Shown piece by piece: positions 7,543 to 15,010 of a stretch of DNA of 31,576 bases (within the stretch, counting starts at the first letter, position 1; every line of letters starts with the position of its first letter). The position numbers were made by a program, and so were the translations under genes. Below the pieces are notes generated by a model. That model was not told the DNA's origin. It searched no databases and was given only the letters and a program-made list of their open reading frames with translations. The DNA lies in assembly GCA_944332375.1 (NCBI GenBank), contig CALVJU010000049.1:1-31576 (forward strand), given 5' to 3'. Source of the DNA: an uncultured Bacilli bacterium. GTDB taxonomy: Bacteria > Bacillota_I > Bacilli_A > RF39 > UBA660.

Positions 7543-7962
7543 ATGGACTTGACATTTATGAAAAAATTTAAACCTGAGACAAGATGTATTAAAGAATTTA
7601 AGTATTGGATTGTATGTGTTCGTCCGAAACAGGTAACTATTGGTGATGCAGTTATTCTGTTAAAAAGGGAAACTTCATCATTAGGCAATATTCTTCCTGA
7701 GGAAAGTGCTGAGTTCCCTGAAGTTATTAAATGGTATGAAGACGTATGCGTTTCTAAATTTGGCGCAATTAAGTTTAATTATACTGTTGCTATGATGCAT
7801 GATTCTTTTGTTCATTATCATGCTTTTCCTCGTTATGATAAGGTTATAAATATTTTTGGAAAAACTTGGAAGGATGAGGAATGGCCTGCGTTAGTAAGTT
7901 TTAGAAATGTTCCTGTCGAAGAAGATATATTACAATCAATTAAGAATTATATGCAATCATAA
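7543..7962 (+). CDS. HIT-like (histidine triad) family protein, degenerate triad
   Basis: A 139-aa protein with a HIT-type C-terminal motif. The segment FVHYHAFPRY aligns with the HxHxHxxPR active-site motif of nucleotide hydrolases and transferases. The second (nucleophile) and third His are present, but the first is Phe. VCVRPKQVTIGDAVILLKRE resembles the family's N-terminal strand region. Substrate is unknown; nucleotide or dinucleoside polyphosphate hydrolysis would be the family expectation. The start at 7543 is chosen over 7456 because GAAAGGAG precedes it and the consensus promoter ends at 7503. The gene stands alone between a MITE-like repeat and a gene relic, splitting the whiA region from the next block, which suggests acquisition. 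The family call is moderate, since the motif is short. Confidence 0.6.
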   Translation: MDLTFMKKFKPETRCIKEFKYWIVCVRPKQVTIGDAVILLKRETSSLGNILPEESAEFPEVIKWYEDVCVSKFGAIKFNYTVAMMHDSFVHYHAFPRYDKVINIFGKTWKDEEWPALVSFRNVPVEEDILQSIKNYMQS

Positions 7963-7966
7963 ATAA

Positions 7967-8134
7967 ATTACTACAGGTACCGAAATATTATTTAAAAATA
8001 CAGCCGGAAGATTAATTAAATATTCAGAACATGCACAAGAAAAATTTTTATCCGATTACATCCCATTCTCTGAAAGACTTTCTAAAGATTTTGCAAAAAA
8101 ATATTTACTTCAAAGAAAATATGAGTTAAAATAA
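7967..8134 (+). pseudogene. C-terminal gene relic without a start codon
   Basis: An open frame of 55 codons, ending in TAA at 8132-8134, has no ATG, GTG or TTG start with a ribosome binding site. Its composition looks protein-like (GTEILFKNTAGRLIKY, then SERLSKDFAKKYLLQRKYE), with amphipathic charged spacing rather than random AT-rich sequence. I do not recognise the family. It probably represents the 3' end of a gene whose 5' part was lost when the HIT-like gene or repeat arrived. It could also be chance. Confidence 0.4.
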
Positions 8135-8159
8135 ACAATATCTTTGGGGGAGATCGTAT

Positions 8160-8873
8160 ATGGAGAAAGTATATAAGTTAAGTCAAATTATATTTGCTTT
8201 AAGACAAGAATATCAAAAAGTACAAAAGGAGCTAGAAACTTTAAAGAAATATGTTGTTTCTACAGATACATTGGATGATTATTATTTTAATTTAGAGGGA
8301 AACCCAACAAGAATGTTACTATATTTGGAAATAAAACAAAGAAAGTTGGAAAAACTATTTGGAAAAGATTGCATGGTTTGTAAAGATATTACTGAGAATG
8401 TTGATAAAAAATATATTTGTCATGGAAAACCATTGTGCCAAATTTCTGACCCGGTAGAATTATCAACAGAAATAGAAAAAATTATTTATTCGGATTTTGT
8501 TCATAATATGAGAAATATGCGAGCTTTTCAACATTGTTTAGAAGAACAAAAGGACGTTATTTGCATTGAACCAGATAAAATTCGCCTTTGGACGTTACCA
8601 GATGAAACAAAGGCAGAACATTTTATGGAATATAATGCTCATGCTGATCAATTGGTTGTTCGAAGTGGTAAAAAAATGACGAACCCTATAGATGTGATGC
8701 ATTTGTTACAGCTTTCTTTTGATGGAACAAAATTAAATGAATTTCAACAAGCGGTGATTGATCAATATATTAGACGTGATTTATTTTTAGAAGATGTTGT
8801 CACAGAAGATCAACTTGTTTTAGGAATTGAAGATAATTCTAAGAAAATTGTATTAACACCAAAGCATCGATAA
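8160..8873 (+). CDS. Hypothetical protein with a Cys/His cluster and N-terminal coiled coil
   Basis: I do not recognise this 237-aa soluble protein. Residues about 8-32 form a charged heptad-like helix, likely a short coiled coil. A cluster C71-x2-C74-x12-C87-H88-x4-C93 could bind zinc or another metal. The C-terminal half is acidic with mixed alpha/beta character, and no signal peptide or membrane helix is present. It starts at an ATG after TTTGGGGGAGA. A terminator follows, and the next gene, a GdpP-type phosphoesterase, has its own -10 box, so co-transcription is not required. In other Bacillota the regulatory N-terminal half of GdpP and yybS precede this point, but nothing here resembles PAS, GGDEF or a membrane protein. 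Confidence 0.75.
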   Translation: MEKVYKLSQIIFALRQEYQKVQKELETLKKYVVSTDTLDDYYFNLEGNPTRMLLYLEIKQRKLEKLFGKDCMVCKDITENVDKKYICHGKPLCQISDPVELSTEIEKIIYSDFVHNMRNMRAFQHCLEEQKDVICIEPDKIRLWTLPDETKAEHFMEYNAHADQLVVRSGKKMTNPIDVMHLLQLSFDGTKLNEFQQAVIDQYIRRDLFLEDVVTEDQLVLGIEDNSKKIVLTPKHR

Positions 8874-8908
8874 AATGAATTTGTGAAATTACATTTTCAT
8901 TTTTTTTT
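8872..8908 (+). terminator. Intrinsic terminator after the Cys-cluster gene
   Basis: AAAATGAA (8872-8879) pairs with TTCATTTT (8896-8903), with a nested AATTT/AAATT inside the loop, followed by more T residues. Confidence 0.6.
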
Positions 8909-8922
8909 ATTTATAGTATAAT
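8894..8922 (+). promoter_or_regulatory. Possible promoter for the DHH phosphoesterase-rplI-dnaB unit
   Basis: TATAAT at 8917-8922 is perfect. TTTTCA at 8894-8899, 17 bp upstream, is a weak -35 that overlaps the preceding terminator. Confidence 0.45.
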
Positions 8923-8939
8923 GTTATGTAGGTGATTCC

Positions 8940-9914
8940 ATGGAAACAATGTTCAAGAAATTAACCTCATTAATACGTGAAAGTGATAATGTTATGATTA
9001 TGGCACACCATGATATTGATATGGATGCCTTTGGATCTTCTTTAGCTCTATATGAGATTGTAAGAAGTTTTGATAAGAAAGCATATGTTTTTTTAGAAAA
9101 CTTGAAAGATAATGTGGCAATTTCTCATGCTTTAGAGTGTTTAGAAAAGACAAAAATTGATGTTCATTTTTTAAATGAAGAAGACTATTTGAAATATAAA
9201 AAAGAAAATAGTTTACTTGTCATACTTGATGTTTATAAGAAAGAAATGTTAGAATTTCCAAATGTTGTTGATCAATTTCAAAATATTGTAGTGATTGATC
9301 ATCATGTGAAAAATCATAAGATTACGTATCCAACTATTTTTGAATATATTGCGCCAGATTTATCGAGTGTGAACGAGATTATGGTGGATTATCTAAAATA
9401 TTTAAATAAGAAAGTAAATCCAGTGATTGCAACGATCATGTTAGCTGGGATTGAAATTGATACCAACCAGTTTAATGTAAAGACCACCGATAAAACTTAT
9501 GAAGCTGCAGCATTTTTAACAAGGATTGGTGCGGATCATATATTAAAGCAAATGTTATTAAAGGAAGATCGTAATCGTTATCTAAAAAGACAGCGTTTTG
9601 TGAAGAGAAGTTTTATGATTAATAAAAATATGGCGATGTGTATTATGGATGATGAGCACTATGAAAGGAAAGATCTTGCTGTAATTGCAGAAGAACTTCT
9701 AAAATTTGATGAAGTAGAGGCATCTTTTGTAATTGGAAGATTAGATGATGAAACTGTTTATGTAAGTGCAAGATCGATTGGACTGATCAATGTAGAGTCT
9801 TATATGGAACAACTTGGTGGTGGTGGTCATACAACGGAAGCTGCTACAAGTATGAAGAATAAGACATTGATGGAAGTAAAAGATGAATTAATCAAAATAT
9901 TGAATGGAGAGTGA
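8940..9914 (+). CDS. Stand-alone DHH-DHHA1 phosphoesterase, GdpP C-terminal half
   Basis: This 324-aa soluble protein matches the catalytic half of GdpP, the c-di-AMP phosphodiesterase. It has motif I AHHDIDMDAFGSS, the Asp of VILDV, the VIDHH motif, the fourth Asp in EIDTNQF, and the DHHA1 motif EQLGGGGHTTEAA. All metal-binding residues appear intact. The N-terminal membrane helices, PAS-like and degenerate GGDEF domains of the usual roughly 650-aa GdpP are absent. The next genes, rplI and dnaB, are the usual gdpP neighbours, so this is the orthologous locus rather than a random NrnA. Hydrolysis of c-di-AMP or of pApA/nanoRNA are both possible. The start is set by TAGGTGAT before the ATG; the stop lies 5 bp before rplI. 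Confidence 0.88.
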   Translation: METMFKKLTSLIRESDNVMIMAHHDIDMDAFGSSLALYEIVRSFDKKAYVFLENLKDNVAISHALECLEKTKIDVHFLNEEDYLKYKKENSLLVILDVYKKEMLEFPNVVDQFQNIVVIDHHVKNHKITYPTIFEYIAPDLSSVNEIMVDYLKYLNKKVNPVIATIMLAGIEIDTNQFNVKTTDKTYEAAAFLTRIGADHILKQMLLKEDRNRYLKRQRFVKRSFMINKNMAMCIMDDEHYERKDLAVIAEELLKFDEVEASFVIGRLDDETVYVSARSIGLINVESYMEQLGGGGHTTEAATSMKNKTLMEVKDELIKILNGE

Positions 9915-9918
9915 TTTT

Positions 9919-10356
9919 ATGAAGGTAATATTCATTCGTGATTTAAAAGGGCAAGGTAAAAAGGGAGAAGTAAAAGAAGTTAAGGATGGTTATGGAAATA
10001 ATTTCTTAATCAAAAATGGTTATGCGGTTTTAGCAAACTCAGCAAACATGACAAAAATGAAAAATGAAGAAGCACGTCGTGGAATTGAAGAAACATTAAA
10101 AGTCCATGATATGGAAGATTTAAAGAAAGAAATCGAGAAAAAAACGTTTGAGTTTCAGGCAAAAACTGGAAAAGAAGGAAGAATGTTTGGCCAGATTTCT
10201 GTAAAACAAATCAAAGAAGCATTATCCAAAGAAGGATATGATATTGATAAGAAGCAAATTCACTTGGATCATCCAATCCAAAGTTTAGGAATGCATTATG
10301 TAGATATTGAACTACATAAAAAAGTAATTGCAAAAATGAAAGTCCATGTAAAATAA
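9919..10356 (+). CDS. rplI: 50S ribosomal protein L9
   Basis: L9 binds 23S rRNA near the base of the L1 stalk and supports reading-frame maintenance. The 145-aa form is near full length (usually about 148). The N-terminal domain MKVIFIRDLKGQGKKGEV with GYGNNFLIKNGYA is diagnostic. A long connecting helix and a C-terminal domain with GRMFGQISVKQI follow. ATG 9919 is chosen over 9904 because it gives the canonical L9 N-terminus, with GGAGAG just upstream. It lies between the DHH phosphoesterase and dnaB, as in many Bacillota, and is probably co-transcribed with both. Confidence 0.97.
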   Translation: MKVIFIRDLKGQGKKGEVKEVKDGYGNNFLIKNGYAVLANSANMTKMKNEEARRGIEETLKVHDMEDLKKEIEKKTFEFQAKTGKEGRMFGQISVKQIKEALSKEGYDIDKKQIHLDHPIQSLGMHYVDIELHKKVIAKMKVHVK

Positions 10357-10378
10357 AATGGATACAGGGGGGATTCTC

Positions 10379-11722
10379 ATGAAAGAAAGAGTCATACCAC
10401 ACAATTTAGAAGCAGAACAATCTGTTTTAGGATCTATGTTTTTATCGAAGTATGCTGCTCAGAAGTGTGTTGAAAATTTAGATACAGATTTGTTTTATTC
10501 TGATAGTCACAGAAAAATATTTGAAGTGATGCGTGACTTAGTGGAAAAACAAGTTCCAATTGATTTTACTACTGTGAGTGCAGAATTAGATAAGAGAAAA
10601 TGGTTAAAGCAAGTTGGCGATGTTGAGTACCTGAGTGAACTGACAAATATTGTACCTAGTGCTGCTAATGTGGATAATTACATGCAGATTGTGGAAGAAA
10701 ATGCGATTTTAAGGAGATTAATTGAAGAATCTACAGAGATTGCAAATGATTGTTTTGGAGCAACAGGAGATATTAGTGAACTATTAGATAATGCAGAGAA
10801 GAAAATATTAAATGTTGTAAAAACGAGAAAAGGAACAGAGTTTCGCAGTTTGACAGATGTTTTAAATAAGACGCAATTAGATTTAGAAAAGTTATCAAAG
10901 AATAAGGGTGAAATTACTGGAATTGCAACTGGTTTTTACGATCTGGATCGTATTACTTCCGGATTTCATGAGAATGAGTTGATTATTATTGCAGCTCGTC
11001 CTGCCATGGGAAAAACAGCATTTGCTTTAAATTTAGCCATGAATATGGCGGATAATACAGATAAGTCAGTTGCCATTTTCAACTTGGAAATGGGTGCCGA
11101 ACAACTTGCTATGCGTATGATCGCAAGTGCTGGACAGATAGATAGTCGCAAGCTTCGTACAGGAAAGTTAGAGCACCAAGATTGGAAAAGAGTCAATGAA
11201 GCGATGAGCCGTTTATCTTCTAAGAAAATATTTATCGACGATACTCCAGGTTTATCTATTAGTGACATTCGTTCTAAGTGTCGTAGACTCTCTGCAAGTG
11301 AGTCTGGTCTTTCCGCAGTCATCATTGATTATTTGCAATTAATCAGTGGATCTAGTAAATATGCGGGACAAAGACAACAGGAAGTATCAGAGATTTCTCG
11401 TTCATTAAAAACAATGGCAATGGAATTGAATATTCCGGTAATTGCTCTTGCTCAACTTTCGCGTAGTGTAGAAAGTAGAGATGACAAGCGTCCGATTTTG
11501 AGTGACTTAAGAGAGTCTGGATCAATTGAGCAAGATGCAGATATGGTTGCTTTCTTATATCGTGATGATTATTATCACAAAGAAAATGCGATTGATGAAA
11601 ATACAAGTCGTAGTGAATTATTAATTCGTAAAAATCGTAGTGGTCCTACTGCGACAATTGATTTGATTTTTAAATTACAGACATCGACATTTTTGAATTT
11701 TATTAATCGCGAAGAGTCTTAA
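10379..11722 (+). CDS. dnaB: Replicative DNA helicase (DnaB family; DnaC in Bacillus naming)
   Basis: This is the hexameric 5'-3' helicase that unwinds DNA at the replication fork. It has 447 aa. The N-terminal domain opens with IPHNLEAEQSVLGSMF, which contacts primase. The RecA-like C-terminal domain carries Walker A ARPAMGKT (about 206-213), Walker B VIIDYLQLI, and LAQLSRSVESR and DLRESGSIEQDAD, the known DNA-binding and H4 motifs. The ATG at 10379 follows AGGGGGGAT. The ATG at 10358 would add seven residues without a good ribosome binding site. No intein or frameshift is seen. It closes the DHH-rplI-dnaB run. Confidence 0.97.
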   Translation: MKERVIPHNLEAEQSVLGSMFLSKYAAQKCVENLDTDLFYSDSHRKIFEVMRDLVEKQVPIDFTTVSAELDKRKWLKQVGDVEYLSELTNIVPSAANVDNYMQIVEENAILRRLIEESTEIANDCFGATGDISELLDNAEKKILNVVKTRKGTEFRSLTDVLNKTQLDLEKLSKNKGEITGIATGFYDLDRITSGFHENELIIIAARPAMGKTAFALNLAMNMADNTDKSVAIFNLEMGAEQLAMRMIASAGQIDSRKLRTGKLEHQDWKRVNEAMSRLSSKKIFIDDTPGLSISDIRSKCRRLSASESGLSAVIIDYLQLISGSSKYAGQRQQEVSEISRSLKTMAMELNIPVIALAQLSRSVESRDDKRPILSDLRESGSIEQDADMVAFLYRDDYYHKENAIDENTSRSELLIRKNRSGPTATIDLIFKLQTSTFLNFINREES

Positions 11723-11741
11723 AGAGAAAGGTATGTGATTT

Positions 11742-13190
11742 ATGAAGAAAATAGGTTTGGTATTATTTGTGATTGTTTTAATTAGTACTGTATTTGTATC
11801 TGGTTTTCAATCACGTGGAGATGTAGAACCAAATACAGTTTATGAAGTTTATTTGGATGATGAAGTGATTGGCAAGGTAAAGTCAAAAGAAGCTTTAGAA
11901 GACTATATTGACGAAAGAGGCGAAGATTATAAAAGAAAATTTAACGTTGATAAAGTATATGCTCCAAATGGACTTGAAATCAAAAAAGTAGTCACATACA
12001 ACGAAGAGACAGATTCTATTTCTGATATTTATGAGAAAATATCAGAGAAAAAACCATTTACGATCAAAGGATATCGTTTCAGTATTCAAGATGGTGATGA
12101 TAAGATCCAAATATATATTGATAAAGAATCTGTTGCGAAAGAAGCATTGGAAAATACAGTAAAAACCTTTGTGGGAACGGAAGAATATAATGCGTATATG
12201 AATGATACACAAACACCAGTAACAACAACAGGAAGTTATATTGATGATATTTATATCAATAATAATATGACAATGAGTGAAAGTTATATTCCTGTGACAG
12301 AAAAGATTTATACGGATTCAACAGAATTATCCCAATTTCTATTATTTGGTGAATACAATAATAAGAAAGATTATGTTGTGCAAGCAGGAGATACGATTAG
12401 TCAAGTAGCATTTAACAATCAGATTAGTGTGAATGAGTTTTTAATTTCAAACCCAGAGTTTACTAGTGAAATGAGTTTACTTTTTCCAGGACAAACGGTT
12501 GTGATTGGAATGACTGATCCTCAGATTCAAGTTGTAGCTGTTGTCAATCAAACTTCTGATGTTGTTAATAGTTTCTCAACAGAGGAGCGTTATGATTCTA
12601 CTAAATTGGTAGGAGAAGATGAAATTATTCAACAAGGAGAAGATGGGTTAGATCGTGTTCAGCAAGAATTAACTTATTTAAATGGGGATGTTATTTCTTC
12701 AGAGATTCAGTCTAGAGAGGAATTAAAACCTGCAATTGAACAAATTGTGGTCAAAGGAGATAAGGTGATTCCTTCTGTTGGATATGGAGCATGGTATTGG
12801 CCTACCCCAAGTCACTATGTAATTAGTCCTATGGGTTATCGTATTGATCCAATTAGTGGAACCCGTTCTTTACATACGGGTGCGGATATTTCAGAAAGCT
12901 GTGGTCAACCAATTTGGGCTGCAAATAATGGAGTAGTAACAGAAGCAGATTATCGACCTGATTTAGGAAATGGTAATTATGTAACAATTAATCATAATAA
13001 TGGATATTATACTTTATATGCACATATGGCAAGTTATGTTGTAGAGGTTGGTCAAGTTGTTGAAAAAGGTCAATTAATTGGATATGTAGGAAGAACCGGT
13101 AGAGCCACCGGATGTCACTTACACTTTGAAGCTTGGGTTGGTGGACCACCAAGACGTGGTACCGCATATAATGCATTGCTGTTATATTAA
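11742..13190 (+). CDS. Secreted M23 endopeptidase with LysM and G5 domains
   Basis: This is a 482-aa exported or membrane-anchored peptidoglycan endopeptidase. A hydrophobic signal or anchor spans residues 4-21. An unassigned region (about 30-200) is followed by a LysM domain (about 210-256, YVVQAGDTISQVAF), a G5-like domain (about 263-342) and an M23/LytM domain (about 350-482). The zinc and catalytic residues are intact: H378 and D382 in LHTGADIS, H428 in LYAHMA, and H459/H461 in CHLHFEAW. It probably cleaves cross-bridges during growth. It sits between dnaB and walJ, where walRK and their regulators lie in Bacillus. It overlaps walJ by one base, which suggests one operon. M23 proteins with this G5/LysM layout are common wall hydrolases in Bacillota. 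Confidence 0.92.
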   Translation: MKKIGLVLFVIVLISTVFVSGFQSRGDVEPNTVYEVYLDDEVIGKVKSKEALEDYIDERGEDYKRKFNVDKVYAPNGLEIKKVVTYNEETDSISDIYEKISEKKPFTIKGYRFSIQDGDDKIQIYIDKESVAKEALENTVKTFVGTEEYNAYMNDTQTPVTTTGSYIDDIYINNNMTMSESYIPVTEKIYTDSTELSQFLLFGEYNNKKDYVVQAGDTISQVAFNNQISVNEFLISNPEFTSEMSLLFPGQTVVIGMTDPQIQVVAVVNQTSDVVNSFSTEERYDSTKLVGEDEIIQQGEDGLDRVQQELTYLNGDVISSEIQSREELKPAIEQIVVKGDKVIPSVGYGAWYWPTPSHYVISPMGYRIDPISGTRSLHTGADISESCGQPIWAANNGVVTEADYRPDLGNGNYVTINHNNGYYTLYAHMASYVVEVGQVVEKGQLIGYVGRTGRATGCHLHFEAWVGGPPRRGTAYNALLLY

Positions 13191-13942
13191 TGAGAGTTAG
13201 TGTTTTAGCAAGCGGTAGTAAGGGGAATTCCACTTATATAGAAACAAACCAACATAAGTTTTTAGTGGATCTAGGAATGACTGCTTCTTATATTGAAAAA
13301 AAATTAAAAGAATTAGAAGTAGAGCCTAGTGAAATAGAAGGAATTTTTCTTACTCATACACACGTAGATCATATCAACGGTCTACGTGTCTTTATGAAAA
13401 GATATCACCCAAGCTTATATGTGAGTCAAGTTATGTATGAAGAACTTGTAAAAATGTATCCTGATTTTTCTTATCAAATTATTGATCAAAGTTATGAGAT
13501 AGATACGTTTCATGTTACTGTATTTAAAACAAGCCATGATGTTGCTGATTCCAATGGATATTTATTTGAAGAAGAGACCGCATCCATTGTTTATATTACA
13601 GATACGGGATATTTAAATCAGAAATATTTTCCAATTTTAAAAAACAGAAGTTTGTATATTATGGAGAGTAATCATGACATTCAACTTTTAATGAATGGAA
13701 AATATCCATATCATTTAAAACAACGTATCTTAGGAGACCGAGGACATTTGTCCAATAAAGATAGTAGTTATTATTTATCTAAGTTAATTGGAAATCAAAC
13801 AAAAGAGATTATTTTAATCCATTTGAGTGAAGAAAATAATGATGAGAAAATTGCTTATGATACTTGTGTGGAAAATTTACCTTATCAAATTCCTGTTGTC
13901 ATATCTCATCAGAAAGAGCAAACGGAGTTGGTAGAAGTATGA
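13190..13942 (+). CDS. walJ: MBL-fold metallohydrolase WalJ (YycJ)
   Basis: WalJ is a metallo-beta-lactamase-fold protein linked to the WalRK cell-wall regulon and to replication-division coordination; its substrate is unsettled, possibly nucleic acid. The 250-aa protein opens with VSVLASGSKGNSTYIE, a family hallmark. Metal ligands are LTHTHVDH (HxHxDH), the Asp of ITDTGY, and later His residues. Its ATG overlaps the upstream M23 stop (TAATG) with no visible Shine-Dalgarno sequence, so coupled translation is likely. It overlaps rlmH by 4 nt (ATGA). The walJ-rlmH proximity is conserved in Bacillota, but walR, walK, walH, walI and htrA are not in this window. Confidence 0.9.
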   Translation: MRVSVLASGSKGNSTYIETNQHKFLVDLGMTASYIEKKLKELEVEPSEIEGIFLTHTHVDHINGLRVFMKRYHPSLYVSQVMYEELVKMYPDFSYQIIDQSYEIDTFHVTVFKTSHDVADSNGYLFEEETASIVYITDTGYLNQKYFPILKNRSLYIMESNHDIQLLMNGKYPYHLKQRILGDRGHLSNKDSSYYLSKLIGNQTKEIILIHLSEENNDEKIAYDTCVENLPYQIPVVISHQKEQTELVEV

Positions 13943-14394
13943 TCAAAATCATATGTGTTGGAAAAATCAAAGAATCTTTCTTTCGGGAAGCAATTAAAGA
14001 ATATCAAAAACGATTGAGTAAATATACAAAATTAGAGATAATAGAACTTCCGGATTATACTAACGGGAATGCTCAGGAAAACCAGAAAAAAGAAGCATTA
14101 CTGATTCAAAAACAGATTGGTTCCAAAGATTATGTGATTACTTTAGAAATAGAAGGAAGAGCTTTTTCTAGTGAACAACTTGCGGAGAAAATAGATGATT
14201 TATTTCAGAACTATTCTACAATTACTTTTGTAATTGGTGGTTCTTATGGATTAGATGCAAGTATTAAAGAGAGAAGTGATCTTTCTTTATCATTTAGTAA
14301 GATGACTTTTCCTCATCAATTATTTCGTATTCTATTATTAGAACAGATTTATCGTTCTTATAAAATCATACATCACGAATCTTATCATAAATAA
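13939..14394 (+). CDS. rlmH: 23S rRNA (pseudouridine-1915-N3)-methyltransferase RlmH
   Basis: RlmH is a small SPOUT-class enzyme that methylates pseudouridine 1915 of helix 69 using S-adenosylmethionine. The 151-aa protein begins IKIICVGKIKESFFREAI. The SAM-binding knot region FVIGGSYGLD and the C-terminal FPHQLFRILLLEQIYRSYKI with HHESYHK are diagnostic. ATG 13939 gives the canonical start and an ATGA overlap with walJ. The ORF could be extended upstream to 13864, but that stretch lies in walJ and adds no family sequence. Length is slightly below the common 155-159. Confidence 0.95.
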   Translation: MIKIICVGKIKESFFREAIKEYQKRLSKYTKLEIIELPDYTNGNAQENQKKEALLIQKQIGSKDYVITLEIEGRAFSSEQLAEKIDDLFQNYSTITFVIGGSYGLDASIKERSDLSLSFSKMTFPHQLFRILLLEQIYRSYKIIHHESYHK

Positions 14395-14411
14395 ATGTAT
14401 AAATATTTTTT

Positions 14412-14448
14412 AATCGCTCATTATGACAATGTAAGGGAGCGATTTTTT
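14412..14448 (+). terminator. Terminator-like hairpin that contains the spoIIR ribosome binding site
   Basis: AATCGCTC (14412-14419) pairs with GAGCGATT (14437-14444) around a 17-nt loop, followed by T residues up to the spoIIR ATG at 14449. The spoIIR Shine-Dalgarno AAGGGAG lies in the loop and right arm. It may end the rlmH unit, attenuate spoIIR, or mask the ribosome binding site. Confidence 0.65.
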
Positions 14449-14979
14449 ATGAGAAAATGGGTCATATTAGGAATTGTTTCGGTTTTATTTTTTCAATGTA
14501 TTGGCAATCATTCAACAGAGGTTATGATACCAAATGAAGCGATTCGTCTTCGTGTTTTAGCAAACTCAAATAGTAAAGAAGATCAATCATTAAAGAAAAA
14601 AGTAAGTGAAGCAGTACAAGGGGATTTATATACCATATTAGAAAATACACATGGAATCAATGCTGCCAGAGAGAAGATACAAAATCAACTTCCTACTATA
14701 TATACAAGTGTAGAAAATACATTGCGTCGAGAAAATAGCACACAATCTTTTCAAATTGATTATGGGTATCATTATTTTCCTGAGAAAGAATATAAAGGTG
14801 TCACTTATGAAGAGGGAGAGTATGAATCATTACTTGTGACATTAGGAAAAGGAGAAGGAGATAATTGGTGGTGTGTTCTCTTCCCTCCACTTTGCATTAT
14901 GGAAGCAGAAGAGACAGAGGCAGAAGAAGAAACAGAATATCAATTTTTTATTCAAGAACTCATTGAAAAATATTTATAG
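14449..14979 (+). CDS. spoIIR: Stage II sporulation protein R (SpoIIR)
   Basis: SpoIIR is made in the forespore and secreted toward the intermembrane space, where it triggers SpoIIGA to process pro-sigma-E in the mother cell. The 176-aa protein starts with a signal-like helix (residues 4-17). The family core IRLRVLANSNSKEDQSLK (about 32-49) and the C-terminal DNWWCVLFPPLC (about 138-149) are clear. ATG 14449 is chosen because it begins the signal helix and follows AAGGGAG; the longer frame from 14395 adds no recognisable sequence. SigF would be expected to transcribe it, but I cannot place a convincing SigF promoter. An MntP-like gene follows, an association also seen in Bacillus. Confidence 0.92.
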   Translation: MRKWVILGIVSVLFFQCIGNHSTEVMIPNEAIRLRVLANSNSKEDQSLKKKVSEAVQGDLYTILENTHGINAAREKIQNQLPTIYTSVENTLRRENSTQSFQIDYGYHYFPEKEYKGVTYEEGEYESLLVTLGKGEGDNWWCVLFPPLCIMEAEETEAEEETEYQFFIQELIEKYL

Positions 14980-15010
14980 TTTCTATGCATAGAATAATTT
15001 AGGTGATTCT

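Noticed and set aside
10966..11325. 119-aa minus-strand ORF inside dnaB
   Set aside because: It is antisense to the conserved helicase core, with no ribosome binding site or recognisable domain.
13864..13938. Longer N-terminus for RlmH
   Set aside because: It lies within walJ in another frame and adds residues not found in the family; the ATGA overlap start gives the canonical N-terminus.
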